A program made the translations under genes and the position numbers. From Phocoena phocoena (Eukaryota > Chordata > Mammalia > Artiodactyla > Phocoenidae): DNA of 64,000 nucleotides. The notes under the pieces were generated by a model. The model did no database searches. It was not told the origin of the DNA and saw nothing but the letters and a program-made list of their open reading frames with translations. The stretch covers positions 82,711,168 through 82,775,167 of the forward strand of contig NC_089220.1 of NCBI RefSeq assembly GCF_963924675.1. The letters are read 5' to 3'. Shown one piece after another: positions 12,868 to 22,926 of this stretch. Position 1 is the stretch's first letter, and each line of letters opens with the position of its first letter.

Positions 12868-13225
12868 GTGGTAGTCATTAGTGCTATTCACCAAAATTCC
12901 AGTTTTCCTACCTCATACTACAGGGTAGGAATACACTTTCCTGCCCCTTGAAGTTAGGTATGGCTTTTTTGGCCAGATGACTTGCTTTGGCCAACAAAAC
13001 GTGTACACAAATTATGTGTATCCTTCCAGGCAAAAGCATTTAGTGGCCACTGTGAGATATTGCAGAAGCCTTTTTCCCTGCTGTTGCAATCATGGAAGCA
13101 CAGAGTTGGATCCTGTCAGCCAGATTCCTCAATAAAGACGATGTGAGTATGAGCCAAAAGTAAACTTTAATTGTGGGGCTGTTTGTTACAGCCTAACTCA
13201 TCCTCACCATTACAGTAAGGATAGA
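12868..13225 (+). repeat. MLT1-type MaLR LTR, sense
   Basis: Motifs ccccttgaagttaggtatgg, tgacttgctttggccaa, gaagcctttttccctgctg, gagccaaaagtaaact and ggctgtttgttacagcctaa follow the order of an MLT1-type LTR. It sits inside or beside the old L1. Confidence 0.55.
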
Positions 13226-13229
13226 GAAA

Positions 13230-13652
13230 AATTAAGCAACATGGATTAAAAGTTAAATTAGTGTATATATTTTGAACATGGCATCCAATAACTGGAAAAT
13301 AGAGCTTTCACGTAGACACAAAGCATTTATAAAAATCAAATACATTGTACATCACAAAGCAAGTCTCCAAAAAGTCCGAAAATCAGTGTTAGAAGACATA
13401 CTTTACTACAATACAATAGAGTTAGAAATCAAAACCAAAAAGAGAACTCGATTTTGGGAAAAAAAGTTGAAATAATTCATACGTCAAAGAACATATAATG
13501 AAATTTAGGGGGGAAAAGCATAGAATTAAATTATAATGAAAATGCTGCTTCTTAAAACATTGGATGCAGCTAAAATAATACTTAGCTTGTTGATAAACAA
13601 ATGTCATTGTTTTAAAATAATCTCTAAGTACATATATATGAAAAGAAGACAG
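13230..13652 (+). pseudogene. Old L1 ORF2 fragment
   Basis: A segment ending tggatgcagctaaaataata corresponds to the conserved stretch between the endonuclease and reverse transcriptase of L1 ORF2 (LWDAxKAVLRG in intact copies). A 67-codon open piece at 13272-13475 is a coincidental remnant. The copy is heavily mutated and cannot encode an enzyme. Confidence 0.55.
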
Positions 13653-14079
13653 GGGACTTCCTTGGTGGTCCAGTGGTTAAGAATCCACCTTCCAATGCAG
13701 GGGACACAGGTTTGATCCCTGGTCAGGGAACTAAGATCCCACATGCTGCGGGGCAACTAAACCAGCATGCCACAACTACTGAGCTCTCGCACCTCAACGA
13801 CACAGCCAGCGTGCCACAAAATACAGAGCCCACAAACTCTGGAGCCCACATGCCACAACTAGAGAGAAAAAACATGCACGCCACAACTAGAGAGAAAAAT
13901 CATGCACGCCACAACTAGAGAGAGAAACCCCACACACCACAACTAGAGAGAAGCCCATGCGCCACAACAAAGAGCCCGTGCTGCAACAAAACATCCCACA
14001 TAATGCAACGAAGACCCCTCATGCTGCAACTAAGACCCAACACAGCCAAAAAAATAAAGAAAATAAATAAACTAAAAAA
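13653..14079 (+). repeat. CHR SINE, older form with internal tandem expansion
   Basis: Head gacttccttggtggtccag, body with acaactactgag, then four successive units starting (gc)cacaactagagaga (13852-13960; first two 28 bases each, third about 30), and an A-rich tail after acacagccaaaaaaataa. Target duplications aaagaagacag (13642-13652) and aaagaaagacag (14080-14091). At 427 bases it is unusually long for the family. Confidence 0.9.
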
Positions 14080-15121
14080 AAAGAAAGACAGACTAAAAAT
14101 TACTGATATAAGAATAAAACTTGTTATGAAAATAAACCCAAAGAAAGTAGGAAAATATAATAAAAATGAAATAAAGTAATGTAATAGAAACTAAACCAAG
14201 AAAACAGAGCTAAATGTTAGTTTTTGAGAAGACTAATAAAAATTGACAAGCACTTAAAAAGACAGATCTAGTAAAATAAATGGCAGAAATATAATAAAAC
14301 GGAAACCTAACCACTGATATTGCACTGATTAAAAAGAATTTAAAATACTCTGAATAAGTATACGCCAACAAATTTGAAAACTTACATGCAAACTAAATTT
14401 TAGAAAAATATATGTTATCAAAAAGAATATAAAGAAATAAAAAGAATAACTTTATAACCATTAAAGAAATCTATGAGTTCTTAAAACATTTGACTTATAC
14501 TCTCTAGAATTTCACTTATATAAAGTTCAAAAATAAGCACAACTAATAATGCATATTATCGGTGTTAGAAATCGGAGTACTTCTAACTTTTAAAGTCTTG
14601 TAGGAAGGGTGATGGGAAGGAGGCATGGCAGGGGCTTAAATGGTGCTGGCAGTGTTTTCCTTCTTGATCTGGGTGCTAGTTGAGGGGTGTGTTCAGTTTG
14701 TGATAATTCATCCGGATTCCTCTCCTCTGAATGTGTGTTATACTTCAGTAAAACGCACAGAGCAAAATCTTTGCAAAGAGAAAGTAACAGGCCCACATTA
14801 TTTTAGAGGCAAACCCTAGCAATTATAAAGAATCATTTATACAAACATTTTCATAGACTAGGAAAAGAGGGGATACTCACCCAACATATTTTGTGAGGTG
14901 AGTAAAACCTTGATACCAACACGAGATAGGACCATATAAAGGAAAATTATGTGATCTTACCCACTAAAACAGACGTAAATATATCCTGAACATTAGAAAA
15001 TGGAATGCTGACTGTAGGAAGAGAAAATGAATCATGACCAGTGGGATGTACTCTAGGAAGCAAAGTTGATTCAACATTAGAAAATCTATTAATATAATTC
15101 ACCATATTAACTGACTAAAGC

Positions 15122-15134
15122 GGGGGGGGGGGGG
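15122..15134 (+). repeat. Poly-G run (13 G)
   Basis: Thirteen uninterrupted G between an ORF2-like L1 flank and cctgaataatt. Such runs are length-unstable and prone to sequencing error. Confidence 0.9.
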
Positions 15135-15403
15135 CCTGAATAATTATTTTGAAACAGACCAGATAGCAAGTGTTAAAATTTGACAACTACTCAAGATAAA
15201 TTTCTTAGCTAACTAGAAATAGAAGGAAACATTCTTAGACCCCTCAAGAGTAGCTAAAACACAAGGAGACAAAAATCCTGCCACAAATACATTACTCAAT
15301 GATGAAATTTTGAAAACATCAGTACCTTTAAAATCAGGAACAAGGCAAGGATGCCCACTACCAACACTTCTATGCAACTTTGTGTTCCAGTAAGTAATAA
15401 GGC

Positions 15404-15405
<2 letters not shown>

Positions 15406-15446
<41 letters not shown>
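15406..15446 (+). repeat. (AC)n microsatellite
   Basis: About 20 uninterrupted AC units inside the old L1 ORF2 remnant. Confidence 0.95.
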
Positions 15447-15450
<4 letters not shown>

Positions 15451-15940
15451 AAGGGTTAGAAAAAGAAAACAATTATTTATAGATGATGAAATTGTTTACT
15501 AGAAAATTCAAAATGATCTATGACATACTATTAGAATTAAAAAAAGAATTTAGATAGGTTGCCAGGCATACGATTAATGTACAGAAATCAATTTCATTTC
15601 CACATACAGACATCAACAGTTAGAAAATGCAACTAAAAAGTAAAGATATTATTTATAATAACAAGAAAAATATAAGGAACCCAGAAAATAAACTCAACAA
15701 AACTTTTGTAAAACTGTATGTAGAAAATATAAAACTTTGTTGAAAGACATCAAATAACAAATTAAGAGACAAACCATCTTTCTTAATTAATAGGGTCAAC
15801 ATTTTTAAAGATGATATACATGCTTAAATTGATCTAAAGAGTCAATGAATTTCTAATAGAAATTCTAGCAAGACTTTTCATAGTACCTAACAAGCTAATT
15901 CTTAAATCGTTGAAATGAAAAGCACTAAAAATAGCCGAAG

Positions 15941-16159
15941 TTTTTTTTTTTTTTTTTTTTTTTTTTTGCGGTACACGGGCCTCTCACTGCTGTGGCCTCT
16001 CCCGTTGAGGAGCACAGGCTCCGGACACGCAGGCTCAGCGGCCATGACTCACGGGCCCAGCCGCTCCGCGGCATGTGGGATCTTCCCGGACCGGGGCACA
16101 AACCCGTGTCCCCTGCATCAGCAGGCAGACTCCCAACCACTGCGCCACCGGGGAAGCCC
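15941..16159 (-). repeat. CHR SINE, young short form, antisense, complete
   Basis: A 27-T tract (minus-strand poly-A) precedes gcggtacacgggcctctcac, and the body runs to caccggggaagccc. Short target duplications ccgaag lie at 15935-15940 and 16160-16165. It is inserted in the old L1. Confidence 0.9.
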
Positions 16160-16165
16160 CCGAAG

Positions 16166-17060
16166 ATGTTTATAGAGAAAAACCAGCCTTGTTCTTCTGT
16201 CATGTATCAGGACTGATTATAAACTATAAAAATTAAACAGTGAAGCACTGGCTCATGGATGAAAAAAAAACAACTGACCAATAGCTAAAATAGATAGCCC
16301 AGAAACAGACCCATGCTTTTATCTAAAACAGACACATGAACAAACTGGTCTGGCAGTTTAGTAAAGAAAGGATGGGGTAATTAGCAAATGGTACTAGACA
16401 ACTGTGTATCCACAAAGAAAATAAGTAAAAACAGGTATCTACTTTAGACCACTGATTAAAAAATAAATTCTAGGTGGGTTGAGTACTAATGTGAAAGGCA
16501 AAAATTTAAAACATTTAGAAGAAAGTACAGGAGAATATCTTTTGGATTCTTGGTAGGCAAAGATTTCTCAAACAGGAAAAACAAAACAAAAGAAAACACA
16601 AACCCTAACAGAAAAGAGAGAAATTCAATGACATAAAAGAATCTGTTCATCAAAATACTCCCAAAAGAGAATAAAAAGATAAGCCAAAAATTAGAAGGAA
16701 GATTGTTGGTCCATATAGAGGACCAGCAAAGGATTAGCATCCAGAATACATAAAGAATTACTACAAATCAATAAATAGACAACCCAGTAGAAAAAAAAAA
16801 ATCGCAGAAAAACAGGCATTTCACTGAAGTAAAAACATTGTTGGCCTTTAAACATATAAAAAGATGCCATTATTTTTATGTTTAAAGATGCCAGTGCCAT
16901 TATTAATCAAATAAATACAAATTAAAATTATAATAAGATACTTCATACCTATCAAAATGGTACTATTTTGCTATTTATCAAAAAATACAAATTTTAGTGA
17001 AGATATGGAGCAACAGGAACACTCATAAAGAGCGGCTGTCAGCATCAATTGGGACAATAA
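16166..17060 (+). pseudogene. Old L1 ORF2 3' remnant
   Basis: Landmarks in order: agcccagaaacagacccatg, aagaaaggatggggtaatta, ttggattcttggtaggcaaa, ggattagcatccagaatac, aacaggcatttcactgaag and catacctatcaaaatggta. These are the ORF2 C-terminal portion of an old L1M. The copy stops in the cysteine-rich region where the antisense L1 begins. Confidence 0.7.
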
Positions 17061-17089
17061 TTTTTGGGTTTGGGAGGGTGGTTTGGAGT

Positions 17090-18395
17090 TTTAAACTTTT
17101 TTATTGAACTACAGTTGATATACAATAGTACGTAAGTTACAGGTGTACAGTACAGTGATTCACAAGTTTTAAAGGTTATGCTCCATTTATAGTTATTATA
17201 AAATATGGGCCATATCCCCTGATTGAACAATACATCCTTGTGGCTTATTTTAGACATAATAGTTTATACCTCTTAACCCCATGCCCCTATACTGCCCCCT
17301 CCCCCTTCCCTCTCTCCACTTGTAACCACTAGTTTGTTCTCAGTATCTGTGAGTCTGCTGCTTTTTTTGTTATATTCACTAGTTTGTTTTATTTTTTAGA
17401 TTCCACACATGATATCATACAGTATTTCTTTCTCTGCCTGACTTATTTCACTTAGCATTAATACCCTCTGAGTCCATCCATGTTGTTATAAATGACAAAA
17501 TTTCATTCTTTTTTATGGCTAAGTAGTATTTCATTGTATATATATACCACACCTTCTTTATCCTATCATCTGTTGATGGACACTCAGCTTGCTTCCATAT
17601 TTTGGCAATTGTGAATACTGCTGCTATGAATGCTGGGGTGCATGTATCTTTTCAAATTAGTGTTTTGGAATTTTTTTCTTGACATAAACCCAGGAATGGA
17701 ATTGCCGGGTCATATGGTAGTTCTATTTTTAGTTTTCTGAGAAACTTCCACAATATTTTCCACAGTGGCCGCACCCATTTATATTCCCACCAACAGTGCA
17801 CAAGTGTTCCCTTTTCTCCACACCCTCCCCAGCATGTTATGTGTGTTTCTCTGATGACAGCCAATCTGAGAGGTGTGAGGTAATATCTCACTGTGGTTTT
17901 GACTTGCATTTCTCTGATGATCATCAATGCTGAGCATGTTTTCATGTGCCTGTGGGCCATCTGCATTTCCTCTTTGGAAAAATGTCTATTCAGGTCTTCT
18001 GCCATTTTTATTATTATTATTTTCTTTTTTTGCGGTACGCGGGCCTCTCACTGTTGTGGCCTCTCCCGTTGCGGAGCACAGGCTCCGGACACACAGGCTC
18101 AGCGGCCATGGCTCATAGGTCCAGCCACTCCGCGGCATGTGGGATCTTCCCGGACCGGGCACGAACACGCGTCCCCTGCATCGGCAGGCGGACTCTCAAC
18201 TACTGCACCACCAGGGAAGCCCTTCTGCCCACTTTTTAATCGGGTTTTTTTTGATGCTGAGTTGTATGAGTTGTTTATATATGTTGGGTATTAACCCTTT
18301 ATCGGGAAATTCACTTGCAAATATTTTCTCCCATTCAGTAGGTTGTCTCTTCATTTTGAGGATGGTTTCCTTTGCTGTGCAAAAGCTTTTAAGTC
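17090..18395 (-). mobile_element. 5'-truncated L1, antisense, split by a SINE
   Basis: Reverse complement of L1 ORF2 C-terminus and 3' UTR: ttttttattgaactacagtt, gttgatggacactcagcttg, ccacaccctccccagcatgt, aggtgtgaggtaatatctca. The frame is degraded (a 117-codon minus piece at 17652-18005 is ORF2 tail). The segment after the SINE resumes ttctgcccactttttaatcg exactly as in intact L1. Confidence 0.85.
18012..18221 (-). repeat. CHR SINE, young short form, antisense, inside L1
   Basis: From T-rich tail and gcggtacgcgggcctctcac to caccagggaagccc. Target duplications derived from the L1 sequence: cttctgccattttta at 17996-18010 and cttctgcccacttttta at 18222-18238. It is therefore younger than the L1. 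Confidence 0.9.
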
Positions 18396-18489
18396 CCCCT
18401 TTTGGAAAAGCAATTTTGATTCCACTTAGTAAAATTTAACAAACCTGTATGCTATAAACTGAAAATCCCACTCCTACTTCCATACCTGA

Positions 18490-18720
18490 GAGCTGTAGCT
18501 CTCAACTCTGACAACACAGTAGAATCACCTGGCCCCATCCTAAGCAATTATGACTTAACCCCTCCTCAGTATGCCTCAGCTATTGGTGTTTTTTTTGAAA
18601 GCTCCCCAGGTGGTTCTAATGTGCATGATAACCATCCGGAGAGCTTGTTAAAACCCAGATTACTGGGTCCTATCCACAGAAATTCTAACCAGTATGTCTA
18701 GGATGGAGGCTAAGTGCCTT
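18490..18720 (+). repeat. MER5A-like hAT-Charlie MITE remnant
   Basis: Fragments tagaatcacctgg, ctccccaggtggttctaat and gagcttgttaaaacccagat resemble MER5-type non-autonomous hAT elements, possibly two overlapping copies. Ends are degraded. Confidence 0.5.
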
Positions 18721-18753
18721 GTCCGAGGACTACAATATAAGAACCAATGCCTT

Positions 18754-18967
18754 GGGCTTCCCTGGTGGCGCAGTGGTAGAGAGTCCGCCTGCCGATGCAG
18801 GGGATACGGGTTGGTGCCCCCCGTCCGGGAAGATCCCACATGCCGCGGAGCGGCTGGACCCGTGAATCATGGCCGCTGGGCCTGTGCGTCCGGAGCCTGT
18901 GCTCTGCAACGGGAGAGGCCACAGCAGTGAGAGGCCCGCGTACCACAGAAAAAAAAACAAAAAAATA
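18754..18967 (+). repeat. CHR SINE, young short form, complete
   Basis: Head gggcttccctggtggcgcag to the end gaggcccgcgtaccacagA(n). Target duplications aatgcctt at 18746-18753 and 18968-18975. Confidence 0.9.
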
Positions 18968-18984
18968 AATGCCTTAGAGAAATA

Positions 18985-19110
18985 CTTGCCTGTCTACACC
19001 AGGAGACATGCATTAAAATATTCATAAGTATACAACCCGTATGTCCAACAAAAGATTAATATACTTAAAACTTATGTAATATCCAAGCAATAAAATACTA
19101 CATAGCAGGG
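18985..19110 (+). repeat. Possible old L1 3' fragment
   Basis: The text caagcaataaaatactacat and gtatgtccaacaaaagatta resembles the ORF2 tail of old L1. Short and weak. Confidence 0.3.
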
Positions 19111-19479
19111 CAAGTTACACAAGTGTTCAAGACATATAGAAAATGCTCAATAAATGTTAGCCCCATTCACTATTTTACTCCAGGTTCTGCGGTGACTGGC
19201 GTTGTGTCTGGTGTGGTGCCCCACTCAGGAAATACTAATTATAAGAAAATGGAAGCATACGTTGGTGAGCTAAGTAATACATCAGACATTACAATGGCAT
19301 GTTGGAAGTAAGTCCAGTCTTATATTACTGTGAATTCATGGGAAAAGCTTGAGATTTCTGCCAGATTCAGCAAGAGCTTTGATTTCTCCCAAACATCATG
19401 ATCTCATCCAAACCAGTCAGCCAGTTAGTGGGGTTACTATCATTGGTCTGAATCTGTTCATTAATAGATCATGCAACAA

Positions 19480-19720
19480 ATAACCATTGAAACTTACTCT
19501 GTGCCCATCACTGTTTGAGGCACTGTGGACACAGCAGAGAACAAGATAGAATGCATTCTAGAAGGGGATCCAGATTATAACAAACATGAATAATATAGGA
19601 TTGTAAGAAATGCTATAAGGTAATGAAATAGAAGGATTTGATAGAGTGATATGGGTGGTCAAGTAAGGACTTTCATTGGAGGTGATTTTCAATTCAGAGC
19701 ACCTCCTAAAAGCTTTCTGT
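19480..19720 (-). repeat. L2 LINE 3' end, antisense
   Basis: Motifs actctgtgcccatcactgtt, tgaggcactgtggacacagc and agagaacaagatag correspond to antisense L2, followed by gtggtcaagtaaggactttc as expected. Confidence 0.7.
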
Positions 19721-20335
19721 TCCAAATCACTGTTTAATAAAAGTGAATGAAGTATAGCCACCATGCCTGTGGGAATTGAGGTGGGAGAAAAAGGAGAGGT
19801 TAGAGGATATAAGCAGATCAGGCATCCTGCATTTCTCGTGGCTCCCTCCAAGCCTTAAATCCATGCTAGAGGTTTATCTTAGTGCTAAATGTTGCTATCA
19901 CCACATTATTTTTTTTATTAAATGGGGAAATAATATAAAGTTACTAGCACAGTGCCAAGCATACAGCAAATATTTGATAAATGCTAACTGCCCTCCACAC
20001 CCTCGCCATAAAATGAAAGTTTAACCATTTTCCTTTAAATAGCACAGTGATGCTTTAAGTAAATTTTAAGGTTCAAGAACATTTAATATTCTAAGTCCAA
20101 GCCCTAAACCAAAAATCCCAATGAATCATGACAAAGATGGTATACTCCAGAAATGTAAGGTTAAAAAATAATATTATTCTTTACATGCTCATCATTTAAC
20201 CTTACCCAACCATCACTCAGACCACTGAATATTTTCCCCATTGAAACCTTCGAGACCTAACTCCCAATTCCTCAATTCTTTGAGTCTTTCTGTGAGCACA
20301 ATGCTAAGGCAATTTAAATATACAACTATGAATTT
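19721..20335. other. Unassigned stretch with a small MIR/L2-like tail
   Basis: Mostly unrecognised. Bases 19930-19985 (agcacagtgccaagcatac, aaatatttgataaatgct) look like the 3' end of a MIR or L2. Confidence 0.4.
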
Positions 20336-20620
20336 AGGAGTTTGGGATTAAAATATACACACTACTATATACAAAATAGATAACCAACAAGGACCTACTA
20401 TATAGGAACTATACTCAATATCTTGTAATAACCTTTGGAACTATGGAACTATACTCAATATCTTGTAATAAGCTATAATGGAAGAAACTGTAAAAAAAAA
20501 AAGTATATATATATACACATATATACACAAACACACATATATATATAACTGAATCACTTTCCTGTACACCTGAAACTAACACATTATAAATCAACTATAC
20601 TTCAATTAAAAACAAAACTG
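20336..20620 (+). mobile_element. L1 3' UTR fragment with internal duplication
   Basis: Motifs atatacacactactatatac, aggacctactatataggaac and cctgtacacctgaaactaac are a cetartiodactyl L1 3' UTR, ending caattaaaaac. A 40-base unit starting ggaactatactcaatatctt is duplicated at 20405 and 20445. Confidence 0.8.
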
Positions 20621-20639
20621 CAATAAACAAATATACAAC

Positions 20640-21480
20640 TATGCACAAGTTTACCAATTTGAGATTGAAGGTCAATGTAAATTCAAATGAAGACTACAGG
20701 AGTTCCCTAAAGAGCCATGGTCTCCACTCAGCAGAAAAAGACAGTTTCAATATCTCTTGACCAATTTAAAGGACTGGGCTAGGACCACCACTAAATGGTG
20801 GCCTGGCTCTTAAGGAAATTCCCCTTGGGTTGGGTTCAAGGCTGCCTCCAGATTTATCTTCCAAAGAGAAAGCTCTGTTTTCTGTTTTATAAAGAACACA
20901 GGAAGAAGCTAAGAATAGGGGAGAGGCAGCACAAGGGATGCTGTCAAATGTGGCTTTATTATGCAGGTTTCTTCCCATGCTCTCCTCTGCGTGGGCCCTG
21001 TATGGCTTCTGATGCTAAAACATGACCTTAAAGAATACTTCATGAAATGTCAAAGATTTATTATTTTCTAAACCCATCTGGGAATTTGGGACTGATTCTA
21101 AGTTCCTGTTGTCCTATCAGAGTTGATGAATTGAATGCATGGCGAGCTGGGTGGGCGTTTTGAAGCTCCCACTCACCAGGCCTTGGCAGGTTCCTAAAAG
21201 ATGAAGGGAAAACAAGGAGGCAGGGATATCCTGTTCGCGGCTTCTGTTCTCAATGCAGAGCTGACCCTGCATTTGTCCTTTTGTCAGTGAGTCCAGTGAG
21301 AGTAGTTTTCTGGGGCTGAAGTGTGAGCCACCACGCTCTTGTTAACTGCCTAGGAGCCTGGAGGGCTGACTACTGCTGTTCTTTGTACAAGTAGGAATGC
21401 GCTTAAGGACTCATTACCACACAAACCCTTAAAGTATCCAATTTTTCTGAGACTGCAAATCCACCCTACTATTCCCCTTA
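20640..21480. other. Unassigned stretch
   Basis: Overlapping opposite-strand open frames of 70-76 codons (20766-21025) show no domain. No gene is supported. Confidence 0.4.
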
Positions 21481-21483
21481 GAT

Positions 21484-21872
21484 GTTATAGGCTGAATTGT
21501 GTCCCCCCCTGCCAAATTCTTAAATTGAACTCCTAAGCCCAGTACCTCAGAATGTGACTGTATTTGGAGTTAGGGCCTTTAAGGAGATACTTAAGTTAAA
21601 ATGGGTTGTTAGAGTGAGCCCTAATCCAATATGACTGGTGTCCTTATAAGAAGAGGAGGTTAGGACACTGACAATGCAGAGAAACAACCATGTGAGGGAT
21701 ACAATGAGAAGGCAGCCCTCTACAAACCAAGGAGAGAGACCTCAGAAGAAACCAATCCTGCAAACACCTTGATCTTCCGCTTCTAGCCCCCAGAATGGTG
21801 AGAAAATAAATTTCTGTTCTTTAAGCAACCCAGTTTGTGCTATTTTGTTATGGCAGCCCTAGAAAACTAATA
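21484..21872 (+). repeat. MLT1-type MaLR LTR, sense, nearly complete
   Basis: From gatgttataggctgaattgt through gtatttggagttagggcctt, ggtgtccttataagaagag and gaaaataaatttctgttc (polyadenylation-like AATAAA) to tttgttatggcagccctag. The layout is that of a solo MaLR LTR. Confidence 0.8.
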
Positions 21873-22081
21873 TTGATGTCCTCTATTCTTTCTAGCACCC
21901 AAACAGCGTAAAGACCTAGGAAGTCCCTTCTGGTCCTGAGAGAAGGAGCAAAGGAACCAAAAAATGCTGAAATGTGATAGCTGCTTTAATCAGGCCAATA
22001 TTCCTGATTTTTAAGACGAGTTGATCCTTTTGTGAGACAGGTTTTTGACCCAGGCTCCAAGTGAAATAGTCCACAGATATT

Positions 22082-22448
22082 CCTTTTTTTTTTTAATTTG
22101 AAAAATAAGGGATTTATTAATTTTTTTTTAACATCTTTATTGGAGTATAATTGCTTTACAATCGTGTGTTGGTTTCTGCTTTACAACAAAGTGAATCAGC
22201 TATACATATACATACATCCCCACATCTCCTCCCTCTTGCGTCTCCCTCTCACCCTCCCTATCCCACCCCTCTAGGTGGACACAAAGCACTGAGCTGATCT
22301 CCCTGTGCTATGCGGCTGCTTGCCACTAGCTATCTATTTTACATTTGGTAGTGTATATATGTCCATGCCACTCTCCCACTTTGTCCCAGCTTACCCTTCC
22401 CCCTCCCTGTGTCCTCAAGTCCATGCTCTGTGTCTGCGTCTTTATTCC
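22082..22448 (-). mobile_element. Short L1 3' end, antisense, with extended A-tail
   Basis: Reverse complement of the L1 3' UTR from aacatctttattggagtata to tgtctgcgtctttattcc, followed on the 3' side by two A-tracts separated by about 28 foreign bases. Perfect 11-bp target duplications ccacagatatt at 22071-22081 and 22449-22459. Confidence 0.93.
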
Positions 22449-22589
22449 CCACAGATATTTCTTGAGCATCGAGGACATCAACAGGACACCAAGGTAAGCT
22501 TGGTACCTTAGGGAAACTGCCTGTATTACTACAGACAGGCTCAGACCACAAAAAACCCTTTTTGACATGCTAGTTCTGTCCATTTCTAG

Positions 22590-22790
22590 CTATGTGAACT
22601 CGAGTAAGTTACCTTCTCTGAATCTGTTTTCTCATCTGTAAAATAAGGAGAATCTTACCTCGAATAGTAACTTGCAGTTTGTGTGAAAATTAGAAATATT
22701 AACTGTGAAAATTTAGCCTGTTCTTGGCTGGGGAGTTGGTGTCCAATAAATGGTAGCTACAGTAATAATAATCATTGTTATTATTCTAAA
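22590..22790 (+). repeat. MIR SINE, sense
   Basis: Motifs gctatgtgaactcgagtaag, ttttctcatctgtaaaataa and gtgtccaataaatggtagc in MIR order. Confidence 0.75.
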
Positions 22791-22926
22791 TAAACAACCT
22801 AGCACTGAGCCTGCCAATGGCTAATGTCCAACATATATGAACCCTGAAACTTCTTTCCCCTCAAGTAAGTTACATTTCAGAGTCCAAGGACCTTAACATA
22901 CCTGAGGTGTAACCATAAGCTTTGTA

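Larger units (their letters stand above)
14092..15940 (+). pseudogene. Old L1 ORF2 remnant (reverse-transcriptase region)
   Basis: The frame is destroyed, but the order of ORF2 landmarks is kept: gtatacgccaacaaatttga, then attcaccatattaactgac (15100), atgatgaaattttgaaaaca, aggaacaaggcaaggatgcc (the RQGCPLSP block of intact L1, near 15340), and atttatagatgatgaaattg where the catalytic FADDM block should lie (near 15476). A (CA)n and a G-run interrupt it. It is a dead, very old sense copy continuous with the pieces at 11270-13652 and 16166-17060. Confidence 0.65.

Noticed and set aside
13852..13960. CRISPR-like array of direct repeats
   Set aside because: Units are contiguous without unique spacers and lie inside a SINE in a mammalian genome.
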